From: Chakrabartyella piscis
Lineage (GTDB): Bacteria; Bacillota; Clostridia; Lachnospirales; Anaerotignaceae
Assembly: GCA_030067835.1 (NCBI GenBank)
Contig: CP092441.1
Span: 2,790,001-2,854,000, forward strand
DNA: 64,000 nucleotides
Direction of reading: 5' to 3'
Part shown: piece by piece, positions 26,331 to 33,555 of the stretch
Position numbering within the stretch: position 1 is the stretch's first letter
How the letters are laid out: each line of letters begins with the position of its first letter
Notes under the pieces: model-generated
Told to the model about the DNA's origin: nothing
Databases searched by the model: none
Seen by the model: only the letters and a program-made list of their open reading frames with translations
Translations under genes and position numbers: made by a program

Positions 26331-26661
26331 AGGACATCCCTCCAACCACTTTTGCAACTGAGAAGGTGAATTCTTTCCATTGTTTTTCTTCTTCCACAAG
26401 CTGACCTTGACCCTTTGTGGTGATACGGTAGTATTTGCGTTCTTTGCCAGAATCTGTTTTTTCTCTGTAGGATTCCACATATCCTTGGTTTTCCATACGA
26501 TGGAGCACAGGATATAAGGTACCTTCCTTCATTTGGAACACGTTATCACTACGTTTTTCAATTTCTTTGATGATTTCATATCCGTAACATGGTTTTTCTT
26601 GTAATAACGATAACAACATAAATACAGTACTACCACCCATCAAACCTTTGTCCACTGCCAT
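26317..26661 (-). CDS. PadR-family transcriptional regulator
   Basis: 114 residues from ATG 26661 (MAVDKGLMGG), because AAAGGAGG is seven bases upstream; the ATG at 26667 is too close to it. It shows the PadR winged helix: LLSLLQEKPCYGYEIIKEIEKRS and MKEGTLYPVLHRMENQGYVES, then RKYYRITTKGQ. PadR proteins repress their own operons and are released by small molecules or by envelope stress (family knowledge). It is the first gene of a three-gene operon, and a palindrome between its -35 and -10 boxes is the probable operator. Confidence 0.9.
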   Translation of the reverse strand: MAVDKGLMGGSTVFMLLSLLQEKPCYGYEIIKEIEKRSDNVFQMKEGTLYPVLHRMENQGYVESYREKTDSGKERKYYRITTKGQGQLVEEEKQWKEFTFSVAKVVGGMSYGTA

Positions 26662-26697
26662 ATCCATTCCTCCTTTACCTAGACATTCTATGTATGG

Positions 26698-26726
26698 ATT
26701 ATACCTTGATTATCGAGGTAAGTCAA
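26698..26726 (-). promoter_or_regulatory. padR promoter with internal operator palindrome
   Basis: Minus strand: TTGACT (26726-26721), 17-bp spacer, TATAAT (26703-26698). The spacer contains most of the palindrome TACCTTGAT-T-ATCGAGGTA (26702-26720, 8 of 9 pairs). A repressor bound there would block the polymerase. Confidence 0.8.
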
Positions 26727-26736
26727 GATGATATTT

Positions 26737-26937
26737 GCGGGATGTCGAGGACGCCATCCCCTACAAAACACGATTGGATCTTTGTCATTCCAAATGTAAT
26801 GGGGAATCTTTATTGGCAAACAGGCGACCACTGGTCGCCCCTACGAAACCATTATCGCTATGGGCAAACCAGCGGGCGAGCAATGCTCGCCCCTACAACA
26901 AAACATTCCCCCTGTAGGGCGATGGCTTGCTCCCACC
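26737..26937. repeat. Cluster of four variable-stem palindromes
   Basis: Four members lie between the padR promoter and tRNA-Gly copy 2: GGGATG...CATCCC with CTAC (26739-26765), GGCGACC/GGTCGCC with CCTAC (26823-26845), GGCGAGC/GCTCGCC with CCTAC (26875-26896), and an inverted, partial one beginning TGTAGGGCGA (26913-26937). Three share the tail CCCCTAC followed by (A/G)A. No gene is seen here. Confidence 0.8.
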
Positions 26938-26949
26938 GTTTTCACAATA

Positions 26950-26978
26950 AAAAAACAGACCTCAAACTGAAGTCTGCT
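26950..26978 (-). terminator. Terminator of tRNA-Gly copy 2
   Basis: On the minus strand CAGACTT pairs with AGGTCTG around a 7-nt loop and is followed by TTTTTTT. Confidence 0.82.
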
Positions 26979-26986
26979 TTTTTCAA

Positions 26987-27057
26987 GCGCGAAACGAGAT
27001 TCGAACTCGCGACCCTCGCCTTGGCAAGGCGATGCTCTACCACTGAGCCATTCGCGC
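26987..27057 (-). tRNA. tRNA-Gly(GCC), copy 2
   Basis: Same 71-nt cloverleaf as the copy at 24510-24580, with a GCC anticodon and no encoded CCA. The related terminator shows that the two arose by duplication, although their promoters differ in sequence. Confidence 0.96.
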
Positions 27058-27089
27058 ATATGTAGTTGTGTTGCTCAAGCAACTATTAT

Positions 27090-27118
27090 ATTATATACAA
27101 GGTTTATGCATTTGTCAA
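27090..27118 (-). promoter_or_regulatory. Consensus promoter of tRNA-Gly copy 2
   Basis: Minus strand: TTGACA (27118-27113), 17-bp spacer, TATAAT (27095-27090), a perfect sigma-A consensus 33 bp before the tRNA. Confidence 0.9.
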
Positions 27119-27143
27119 CTGTTTTTTTAATTTTATTACAAAC

Positions 27144-27166
27144 GGGCGACTAATAGTCGCCCCTAC
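27144..27166. repeat. Variable-stem palindrome with CCCCTAC tail
   Basis: GGGCGACT-AAT-AGTCGCCC followed by CTACAAAACCC. It is a clean member of the palindrome family. Confidence 0.85.
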
Positions 27167-27194
27167 AAAACCCAAATACGCAATCATATATATT

Positions 27195-27983
27195 TTATAG
27201 ATATTGACCCATTTCAGCGATGGATGCAAAGATTGCATGTGGTTTCACATCTGATGCTTCCACATCTTGCATAGTTGCTTCACCTGACAATACCAAAATA
27301 CCAACAGCTCCATTATTGACACCAGTTGCCACATCTGTATAGATTCGATCGCCAACAAAAGCAATTTTTTCTCTTGCTACACCAGTTCTTGCTTCCACCA
27401 TCTCCATAGTTTCTGGAAAGGGTTTGCCTAGGAACTTTGGTTGTTTGCCTGTAGACAAAGCAATTGCTGCACAAAATGCGCCACAATCTGGAATAAATCC
27501 ACCTTCAATTGGGCAATTGATATCCAAATGGGTTGCCAAGAAATCTGCTCCATTTCTGATATTGGTACATGCTTTTTCCAATTTTTCATAGGTCAAAGTG
27601 GTATCAAAACCAATCATCACAACATCTGCATTTTCCTCTACCAATTGGATACCATGTTCTTTGTAGTTTTCTGCCAACGCAGGTGTCCCCATCAAATAGA
27701 CACCTTTGCCAGCATAATATTTTTGCAAATATGTAGCAGAAACATCACCTGAAGTCATGATTTGATGAGGTTCAATGAAGCAATCCATTTTTGCCAATTT
27801 TGCGATATAGTCCTTTGGGGATTTTGAGGAATTGTTTGTGAAAAACACAAATTTCTTTCCTACTTGTTGCACTTGCTCCAAGAATGCCAAAGAGCCTTCT
27901 AAAATCTGGTCACCCAAATAAAAGGTACCATCCATATCCAAGGCAAAAAGTTCAATTTGTGCAAGTAGTTCTGTTGGGTTCAT
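27195..27983 (-). CDS. HAD-IIA family phosphatase (NagD-like)
   Basis: 262 residues, family-typical. Motif I ALDMDGTFYLGD (about 14-25, nucleophile and acid Asp), motif II FFTNNSSKS (about 47-55), cap domain in the middle, motif III-like GKPFPETM and motif IV VGDRIYTDVATGVNNGAVG. NagD-type enzymes dephosphorylate sugar phosphates or nucleotides in the cytosol (family knowledge); the substrate is unknown. AAGGAG lies before ATG 27983. The IS110 element is inserted just upstream and may have separated the gene from its original promoter. Confidence 0.88.
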   Translation of the reverse strand: MNPTELLAQIELFALDMDGTFYLGDQILEGSLAFLEQVQQVGKKFVFFTNNSSKSPKDYIAKLAKMDCFIEPHQIMTSGDVSATYLQKYYAGKGVYLMGTPALAENYKEHGIQLVEENADVVMIGFDTTLTYEKLEKACTNIRNGADFLATHLDINCPIEGGFIPDCGAFCAAIALSTGKQPKFLGKPFPETMEMVEARTGVAREKIAFVGDRIYTDVATGVNNGAVGILVLSGEATMQDVEASDVKPHAIFASIAEMGQYL

Positions 27984-28080
27984 AGAATCTCCTTGTATAA
28001 TGAAAACATAGTAAATTCTAAGTTTTCATTTGATTTTTTATTTACTATAATTTAAATAGATGCTATGGATTAGTGATTTC

Positions 28081-28211
28081 TCCTACAGCAGCTTAGCTGA
28101 CTGGTTCGTAAAGGCTCTAACCATGGCTCTATGTTTAATTGTTGATTAGTTAGATAACGCATAGACGTTTTATATAGAGCAAGGATACATTTAACATAGA
28201 GTTCGTGGAAC
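28081..28211 (+). ncRNA. Candidate IS110 bridge RNA region
   Basis: The roughly 200-nt non-coding leader of the IS110 transposase contains ordered hairpins: CAGC/GCTG; TGGTT (28102-28106) with AACCA (28119-28123) around a 12-nt loop; a 13-pair stem with one mismatch (28127-28139 with 28189-28201) around a 49-nt inner part; and GTTC/GAAC (28201-28211). IS110-group elements are known to encode a bridge RNA in this 5' region, with one target-binding and one donor-binding loop. The assignment is by position and fold only. Confidence 0.45.
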
Positions 28212-28245
28212 GTAGTATCAAATAAATTTAAAGGAGTTGTTTTCT

Positions 28246-29424
28246 ATGTTATTTGTAGGTATTGATGTTGCTAAAAGCAAACATGATTGTTGTATTATTG
28301 ATTCTGATGGTGTTCTTCACAATGATTCTTTACGCATTGAAAATTCAAAACTAGGCTTTGATTCTTTAGTTGAATCTATCTATTCAGCCTTAGACTCTAA
28401 AGATATTTCTAACGTAAAAATAGGACTTGAATCAACAGGGCATTACAGCACTAATATCACTAACTTTCTACTTGCTAAAGGTTTTCAAGTCACTACCTTG
28501 AATCCTTTATCTACTAATCTTTTTCGTAAAGCCCACACGCTCAGAAAGACCAAAACGGACAAGACAGATGCTAGAGTGATTGCTGCTATGCTTTTTACTG
28601 ATGATTCAAAATCCTATTCACCAGTATCATACCAAATTTCTGAGCTAAAGTCACTAACAAGACATCGTTATCGTATGGTTGGATATCGCTCAAAACTGAA
28701 AATATCTATTACTAGATTAATTGATATTATCTTCCCAGAGCTACCCTCTTTGGTGTGGTCTATTCATCAAGCGTCTTCTTATGCTGTACTTTTGGAGCTG
28801 CCTTCTCCAACCGACATCTCTAATTGTCACCTTACTAAACTTACTAACTTGCTTTCTAAGGCTTCAAGAGGTAAATATGGAAAAGAAAAAGCAATTGCAT
28901 TTAAAAGCGTTGCTTCCAATTCTATTGGTTCTTCAAGCAGATCTATTTGTTTTGAATTGCAACAAACTATTCGATTAGTTCAGTCTGTTCAGTCTGAAAT
29001 TGATGCTTTGGATGCTCAGATTAAACTTGTTATGCAAGAAATCGATTCACCTATTATGTCTATCCCTGGTATCTCTTTTACTTTGGGTGCTATCATCTTA
29101 GCCGAAATTGGTGATATCCATCGTTTTTCCAATCCTGCTAAGCTTTTAGCTTTTGCTGGTATGGAACCTTCTACCTATCAATCAGGTAAATTTAATGCTT
29201 CTAATACTCCTATGGTAAAGCGTGGGTCCACTTATTTGCGTTGGGCTATTTTGCAAGCTGTTCGCCTTGTTGCTATGCGTGATGTTTCTTTTAAAAACTA
29301 TCTTAACCACAAACAGTCACAGGGTAAGCATTATTATGTTGCTATTAGCCACGCTGGCAAGAAGCTTGTTAGACTGATTCATTCTTTGTTAAAGAATAAT
29401 TGTTCCTATATTCCTCAACACTAG
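28246..29424 (+). CDS. IS110-family transposase (bridge recombinase)
   Basis: 392 residues from ATG 28246 (MLFVGIDVAKSKHD), with AAAGGAG 9 bases upstream; a TTG at 28237 is closer to the site and less likely. The N-terminal RuvC-like DEDD domain starts with FVGIDVAKSKHDC, and carries GLESTGHYS and KTDKTDARVIA. The C-terminal domain has IPGISFTLGAIILAEIG, FAGMEPSTYQSG and GSTYLRWAILQAV, including the conserved Ser region of this family. It recombines DNA without making target duplications in most relatives. Intact and probably active or recently so. Confidence 0.95.
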   Translation: MLFVGIDVAKSKHDCCIIDSDGVLHNDSLRIENSKLGFDSLVESIYSALDSKDISNVKIGLESTGHYSTNITNFLLAKGFQVTTLNPLSTNLFRKAHTLRKTKTDKTDARVIAAMLFTDDSKSYSPVSYQISELKSLTRHRYRMVGYRSKLKISITRLIDIIFPELPSLVWSIHQASSYAVLLELPSPTDISNCHLTKLTNLLSKASRGKYGKEKAIAFKSVASNSIGSSSRSICFELQQTIRLVQSVQSEIDALDAQIKLVMQEIDSPIMSIPGISFTLGAIILAEIGDIHRFSNPAKLLAFAGMEPSTYQSGKFNASNTPMVKRGSTYLRWAILQAVRLVAMRDVSFKNYLNHKQSQGKHYYVAISHAGKKLVRLIHSLLKNNCSYIPQH

Positions 29425-29444
29425 TTTTTTGTATTTGTTTTTTC

Positions 29445-29463
29445 GAGCAACTAATGGTTGCTC
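29445..29463 (+). terminator. Hairpin after the IS110 transposase
   Basis: GAGCAAC (29445-29451) pairs perfectly with GTTGCTC (29457-29463) around TAATG. The T content after it is weak (TGTTTGC), so termination is likely but not certain. Confidence 0.6.
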
Positions 29464-29563
29464 TGTTTGCTATGCCTTTTTTCTAATCAACTGACTTTTG
29501 TAAGTTTATCTAACTTTTTATCATTTTTCTATTGACTTCATATAGTTAGTCTTTGTTGATAAC

Positions 29564-29642
29564 GGGTGGATATAGAATCCACCCCTACAATATCCTATTT
29601 TTGTGGCAATTTATAGCGGTTGATTCGTGAATCAACCCTACA
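29564..29642. repeat. Two variable-stem palindromes
   Basis: GGGTGGAT...ATCCACCC with CTACAA (29564-29589), and GGTTGATT-CGTG-AATCAACC with CTACAAAAC (29619-29646). Both keep the family tail. The rest of the gap up to 29725 has an AT-rich stretch and a GTCATTCTGTATGAAATGAAGAATC-type repeat, and no gene. Confidence 0.8.
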
Positions 29643-29725
29643 AAACAATCGTTTTCCTGTCATTCTGTATGAAATGAAGAATCTTATACTTCATAGAAAA
29701 AGAGGTTGCAGATACAACCCCTCCA

Positions 29726-29887
29726 AGGAAATACTGCATAATTCTGATTACAAGATTTGTGGGAATATTTTTTTGATAGAATTGCCAAAAAACGCAGGCG
29801 ATATCGGAAATATCGTCGAGGATTTTTGGTGGCTCTGACAGGAAAATAAACCGCAAAAATTGTGATTGAGATCTTGCAGTGTTGCCT
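29726..29887. mobile_element. MITE family 2, intergenic copy (about 162 bp)
   Basis: This segment aligns end to end with the insert inside the conjugation gene at 61325-61487, at a similarity I estimate by eye as about 80-85%. It ends in TTGCCT followed by TA (29888-29889), and its degenerate left end reads AGGAAATACTGCATAA against AGGCAATACCGCACAA in the other copy. A GATAT/ATATC hairpin lies inside. TA at the ends suggests a mariner-type MITE. Confidence 0.75.
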
Positions 29888-29895
29888 TAACAATT

Positions 29896-30183
29896 TTATT
29901 TCATAAATGGTGCAAAGTCATCTGCGTATTTTACTACGATTACATCTGTGAATGTGTATTCTGCCAAGTTATTTTGGAAGAATGGATCTTCACCTGCCAA
30001 AGCACGTGCTTCTTCTTCTGATGCCACATTGGCAATGATTGCACCGCCTACACGTGGATTTTTTCTACCTGCGCAAATAATTTTACCAAGTTCGATATTT
30101 CTTTCCAAAAACGCTCTGTGGTCTGCCATAACTGCGTCCAATTGTTCCAATGGTGCTGTGTAAGTCAAATCAATAATAAACAT
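29896..30183 (-). CDS. YciI family protein
   Basis: 95 residues from ATG 30183 (MFIIDLTYTAPL), which has AGGAGG six to eleven bases upstream; the longer frame to 30210 has none. The ferredoxin-like fold pattern is complete: strand, the ADHRAFLERNIELGKIICAGR helix with its conserved His, GAIIANVASEEEARAL and DPFFQNNLAEYTFTDVIVVKY. YciI-like proteins are small dimeric enzymes or ligand-binding proteins, mostly of unknown function. It stands alone, with the MITE copy directly after its stop codon. Confidence 0.85.
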   Translation of the reverse strand: MFIIDLTYTAPLEQLDAVMADHRAFLERNIELGKIICAGRKNPRVGGAIIANVASEEEARALAGEDPFFQNNLAEYTFTDVIVVKYADDFAPFMK

Positions 30184-30266
30184 GAAAATTCCTCCTTGTT
30201 GAATGCACATTGTTTTTTTCTATCATAACAAAAAACAGGAATAAAATCAATCAAAAAACTAAGACC

Positions 30267-30283
30267 TTAAGGCGTTGCCTTAA
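30267..30283. repeat. TTAAGGC-GTT-GCCTTAA palindrome
   Basis: A perfect 7-bp palindrome whose arms resemble the outer end of MITE family 2 (TAAGGCAA/TTGCCTTA). It could be a deletion relic of that MITE. The context AAGACCTTAAGGCG...AACAACC also resembles the repeat remnant after metK. Confidence 0.45.
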
Positions 30284-30424
30284 CAACCACCATCCTTTGA
30301 AAAGTCTGGACCCCAACTTTATTCAAAAACATTTTACAAAGATAAGCTTTCAAAGTAGGCTATAACAAAAAGGGGCACAGCAAGTGAAGCCATGACCCTA
30401 GAGTATCACATAAAGTTTTACAAA

Positions 30425-30608
30425 AAACTACGATTTTTCTTTTGGTTTTAGCGTCGCAGACTTAACTCCGCAGATCGTATCGGAAAGAAATCCGATGGCG
30501 AAGCCATTTTGCGTAGCAAAATACTGACCAGAATCGTATTTCGTCAGGGTCATCACTTTGCGTTGCAAAGTCAGCTTACGCTGCCCGCATTCTTGCGGTG
30601 AATGGGAC
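30425..30608. repeat. Dense array of short hairpins downstream of ilvB
   Basis: About 185 bp contain at least six small palindromes in a row (for example CGGA-AAGAAA-TCCG, TGGC-GAA-GCCA, TTTTGC-GTA-GCAAAA, CTTTGC-GTT-GCAAAG, AGC-TTAC-GCT and CGCA-TTCTT-GCG-like). On the minus strand a 60-codon frame runs through it, but it has no good ribosome site and its composition follows the palindromes. It is not a recognised RNA. It lies between YciI and the ilvB terminator. Confidence 0.55.
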
Positions 30609-30664
30609 AAAAAGCGATTTCTAGGTGCTTCCCAAAAGCACTTGCACGAGGAAATCGTCTTTTT
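30609..30664 (-). terminator. Terminator of the ilv operon
   Basis: A long two-part hairpin: CGATTTC/GAAATCG outer stem and GTGCTT/AAGCAC inner stem, followed on the minus strand by CTTTTTG. A second perfect 10-bp hairpin (AACTCGAAAT, 30678-30701) lies between it and the ilvB stop codon. Confidence 0.82.
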
Positions 30665-30707
30665 TACATCTATCTACAACTCGAAATCCTGATTTCGAGT
30701 TAGCCTT

Positions 30708-32354
30708 TTATTCTTCCACAAACTCATCAATGCCTTTACCTGGTGGCACAATTGGAAATACATTATAATCAGAAGAAAACTCGCATTCGATGAACACAGG
30801 ACCTTTGATATCCTTAGTTTCTTCCAAAACTGCGTCCAATTCTTCCAAAGAAGTGGTTTTTGCAGCTGTAATGCCATATGCCTGTGCAAGCATCACATAA
30901 TTTAAGTCTGCACCAATATCGGTTTGGCTATATCTACCGCCATTGAACAATTTTTGCCATTGACGCACCATACCCAAAGCACGATTATTGAACATCACCA
31001 CACGAATGGGCAATTCATATCTTACCATGGTGACCATTTCTTGATTGCTCATACGGAAACAGCCATCCCCTGTAATCAAAACTACATTTTTATTTGGATT
31101 TCCAATTTGTGCGCCAATTGCAGCACCCAAACCAAAGCCCATAGTACCCAATCCACCAGAAGTTACGAATTCCTGACCTTTGCGTACTTTCCAGAACTGA
31201 CCTGACCACATTTGGTGTTGCCCAACATCTGTCACCAAAACGGTATTTTCTGGATAAGTTCCATTGATGGTTTCGATGATACGATCTGGTGTAAACATGC
31301 CTTCTGTTTTTCGTTCTGCTGCAAAGGATCTGATTTCTGCCAACCATTCGCTATGGTCTGCTTTTTTGACACCTGCCAACAAACGAGGGAACAGAGTCTT
31401 AAAGTCACCCAACAAAGGCAATGTTGGTCTTGTATTCTTATCGAATTCGGTTTCGTCTATATCCATATGGATAATGGCTGCACCTGGTGCAAAACGTTCT
31501 GCATTACCCACCACACGATCACTGAAACGAGCACCAATTGCAAACAACAAATCACATTTGGACACTGCAATATTGGTTTCACGAAGCCCATGCATACCCA
31601 CAAACCCCAAAGACAATTTATGATTTCTGTCTATGGTGCCAATACCCATAAAGGAATTGACCACAGGAATATCTGCTTTTTCTGCAAGTGCCAAAAGTGC
31701 TTCTTCTGTTTTGCTGATGCGAATGCCACCACCTGCATAAATTACAGGTTTTTTTGCAGCATTGATACATTCTATTGCTTGTTCCAACGCTTCTTCATCT
31801 ATGATTTCTTCCTTTTCTACCACTGGCAAAGGACCTAAGTAGTCACATACATCTAAAAATACATCCTTTGGAATATCCACCAAAACAGGTCCTGGTCTAC
31901 CTGTTGTTGCAACACGAATGGCTTCTTCCATTGTTTTTTGCAAGTCTTTCACATCACGTACAAGATAGTTATGTTTTGTGATGGACATGGTCAAACCAGT
32001 GATATCGATTTCTTGGAAGCTATCTTTTCCAATCAAACTATTGGTCACCTGTCCTGTAATGATCAAAAGTGGTACAGAATCCATATACGCTGTTGCAATA
32101 CCTGTGATGGTATTGGTTGCTCCAGGGCCAGATGTGGCAACAAAAACACCAAGCTTTCCAGTGCTTCTTGCATATCCATCAGCAGCATGCACACCATTTT
32201 GTTCATGTGCTGGTCTATAGATATGGAACTGGGATTCTTGGTGATACAATTCATCAAAGAAAGGTACCAAGACACCTCCTGGATATACAAACAAGGTGTC
32301 TACGTCCTGATCTTTGAATATTTCCAATATGAGTTGTGAACCATTAACGTGCAT
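30708..32354 (-). CDS. ilvB: Acetolactate synthase large subunit
   Basis: 548 residues. It condenses two pyruvates (or pyruvate with 2-oxobutanoate) in branched-chain amino acid synthesis, using TPP, Mg2+ and FAD. Seen: catalytic Glu in AHEQNGVHAADGYARSTG (about 49-66), SGPGATNTITGIATAYMDSVP, the TPP motif GDGCFRMSNQEMVTMVRYELP (split; about 430-450) and VMFNNRALGM. AAAGGAG precedes ATG 32354. It follows the ACT-domain subunit gene by 24 bp and is under the same T-box and promoter. The other ilv genes are not in the window. Confidence 0.95.
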   Translation of the reverse strand: MHVNGSQLILEIFKDQDVDTLFVYPGGVLVPFFDELYHQESQFHIYRPAHEQNGVHAADGYARSTGKLGVFVATSGPGATNTITGIATAYMDSVPLLIITGQVTNSLIGKDSFQEIDITGLTMSITKHNYLVRDVKDLQKTMEEAIRVATTGRPGPVLVDIPKDVFLDVCDYLGPLPVVEKEEIIDEEALEQAIECINAAKKPVIYAGGGIRISKTEEALLALAEKADIPVVNSFMGIGTIDRNHKLSLGFVGMHGLRETNIAVSKCDLLFAIGARFSDRVVGNAERFAPGAAIIHMDIDETEFDKNTRPTLPLLGDFKTLFPRLLAGVKKADHSEWLAEIRSFAAERKTEGMFTPDRIIETINGTYPENTVLVTDVGQHQMWSGQFWKVRKGQEFVTSGGLGTMGFGLGAAIGAQIGNPNKNVVLITGDGCFRMSNQEMVTMVRYELPIRVVMFNNRALGMVRQWQKLFNGGRYSQTDIGADLNYVMLAQAYGITAAKTTSLEELDAVLEETKDIKGPVFIECEFSSDYNVFPIVPPGKGIDEFVEE

Positions 32355-32378
32355 ATAAATTCTCCTTTTGCAATGTGC

Positions 32379-32618
32379 TTATCTGCAAACTTGAACCTCT
32401 TTGACATCATATACATCCACTAATTTTTCCATGTGGCAAACTGCTTTGTCCAAGAAAGCCAAGTCATTTTCCAAAGTGATATAAAGCAAAGTGCTTTTGT
32501 CTTCCAATTCTTCCATAGAGAACTCTTTGATTGCATATTGTTTTCTACGCAAAGTTGCGATGACACGCACTGCGGAATCTACACCATTTGTTACTTGAAA
32601 TCTATACTTTTTAGCCAT
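32379..32618 (-). CDS. Small ACT-domain regulatory subunit of acetolactate synthase
   Basis: 79 residues, one ACT domain (YRFQVTNGVDSAVRVIATLRRKQYAIKEFSM, TLLYITLENDLAFLDKAVCHMEKLVDVYDV). It is shorter than IlvN/IlvH and like the IlvM type. It would bind valine or a similar effector and regulate IlvB. First gene of the operon after the T-box; a GGAGG(A) site lies before ATG 32618. Confidence 0.85.
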   Translation of the reverse strand: MAKKYRFQVTNGVDSAVRVIATLRRKQYAIKEFSMEELEDKSTLLYITLENDLAFLDKAVCHMEKLVDVYDVKEVQVCR

Positions 32619-32681
32619 TTTAATTTCCTCCTAATCTACAATTCCCCGATTTTGATATAGACTATGATGAAAAATAGGTAT

Positions 32682-32935
32682 AAAAAAATCCCTACACACG
32701 TATATTGTGCGTAGGGACGATTATATCGTGGTACCACCCTATTTCATGGAATTATTCCATCTCATTCAAGTCTAAAGAAGTATCCTTCTAACTCTAGCCC
32801 TATAACGTAGGCAAACGTCCCAATATACTATCATTTCCACCGGGAAGCTAAGAGTGATTATTACATATTCATTTATCACTGGTTCGCACCAAACACCAGC
32901 TCTCTGAGATAAACCCGAATACTTTTCTCTCTGTC
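32682..32935 (-). promoter_or_regulatory. T-box riboswitch of the ilv operon
   Basis: On the minus strand: a GAGAGCTGGTGTTTGGTGCG segment (stem I), the antiterminator T-box AGGGTGGTACCACG (32740-32727), and a terminator CCCTACGCAC/GTGTGTAGGG (32716-32690) followed by TTTTTTT. Uncharged tRNA should stop termination. The specifier is not certain by eye; AATCACTC at 32859-32852 offers ATC (Ile) or CTC (Leu), both suited to branched-chain control. Confidence 0.92.
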
Positions 32936-32954
32936 ATTGCTTTTAATAAAATTG

Positions 32955-32983
32955 ATTCTATTGCAAATTACGAAAATTGTCAA
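32955..32983 (-). promoter_or_regulatory. Promoter of the ilv operon
   Basis: Minus strand: TTGACA (32983-32978), 17-bp spacer, TAGAAT (32960-32955), about 20 bp before the T-box leader. Confidence 0.85.
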
Positions 32984-33128
32984 GTGTTTCTGAAAAAAAA
33001 CATAAGACTTTTTTTGAAAACGAAAGCAATCGACAAAATACCCCTGCATTTGCTCAGGATTCAGGCATTTGAGCCTCTATCTGTGTATACACAATACACT
33101 TTTGTCTTTTATTGTAGCCTGCGTCTAA

Positions 33129-33153
33129 TGGGTCAATGTGGGCATCGACCCCT
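33129..33153. repeat. Variable-stem palindrome, tail CCCCTATA
   Basis: GGGTC...GACCCC with tail CTATATT. It has one change in the otherwise conserved CCCCTAC tail. Confidence 0.55.
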
Positions 33154-33184
33154 ATATTAAGCAAATTCAGTCACTTTATTTTGT

Positions 33185-33321
33185 CACAATTAAAAATAAA
33201 AGGACTTTTATATCTTGTAGAGTACGCATTGTATACGTACTGAAAGCGGAATGCATACAATGCATCCCCTACATAATCGAGATGTGTTCATGTATATTAG
33301 GTCTCATTCAGTTTAATTGTG
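33185..33321 (-). mobile_element. 137-bp MITE, family 1, copy B
   Basis: Bounded by CACAATTAAA (33185-33194) and its perfect inverse TTTAATTGTG (33312-33321). In reverse orientation it aligns with 11787-11923 over its whole length without net gaps, including ATTATGTAGGG(G/A)ATGCATTG and CAAGATATAAAAG. The two copies differ by one base in each terminal repeat arm (CCC against CAC), and both arms of each copy match one another. Confidence 0.8.
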
Positions 33322-33378
33322 GCTATTTTAAATTAGAATTTGGGGTTCTATTGAGATTGCATATATTTTCTGGAAATA

Positions 33379-33413
33379 AAAAAACAACCTACCTTTGTAA
33401 ACAAAAGTAAGTC
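33379..33413 (-). terminator. Terminator of tRNA-Phe
   Basis: Minus strand: ACTTACTTTTG pairs with CAAAGGTAGGT (two G-U pairs) around TTTA, followed by TGTTTTTTT. Confidence 0.8.
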
Positions 33414-33422
33414 ATTTTTAAG

Positions 33423-33495
33423 TGCCCAGAGCCGGAATCGAACCAGCGACACGTGGATTTTCAGTCCACTGCTCTACCGACTGAGCTATCTGGGC
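33423..33495 (-). tRNA. tRNA-Phe(GAA)
   Basis: 73 nt on the minus strand: acceptor GCCCAGA/TCTGGGC with discriminator A, D-arm GCTC...GAGC, anticodon stem GTGGA/TCCAC with loop CTGAAAA (anticodon GAA), T-arm GCTGG-TTCGATT-CCGGC. No CCA is encoded. Confidence 0.96.
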
Positions 33496-33555
33496 ATATC
33501 TATATGGATTTAAAACGGTTTTCTATCTACTTAAAATAGATATCATTCTAAAATG

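Larger units (their letters stand above)
28060..29480 (+). mobile_element. IS110-family insertion sequence (approximate ends)
   Basis: Comprises the transposase gene, about 190 nt of structured leader and a short 3' region. IS110 elements lack conventional terminal inverted repeats, so the ends given are only estimates. It lies between a NagD-like gene and a repeat-rich intergenic region. Only one copy is seen in this window. Confidence 0.7.

Noticed and set aside
30428-30610. A 60-aa protein in the hairpin array after ilvB
   Set aside because: The sequence follows a series of palindromes and has no ribosome site; I list it as a repeat array instead.
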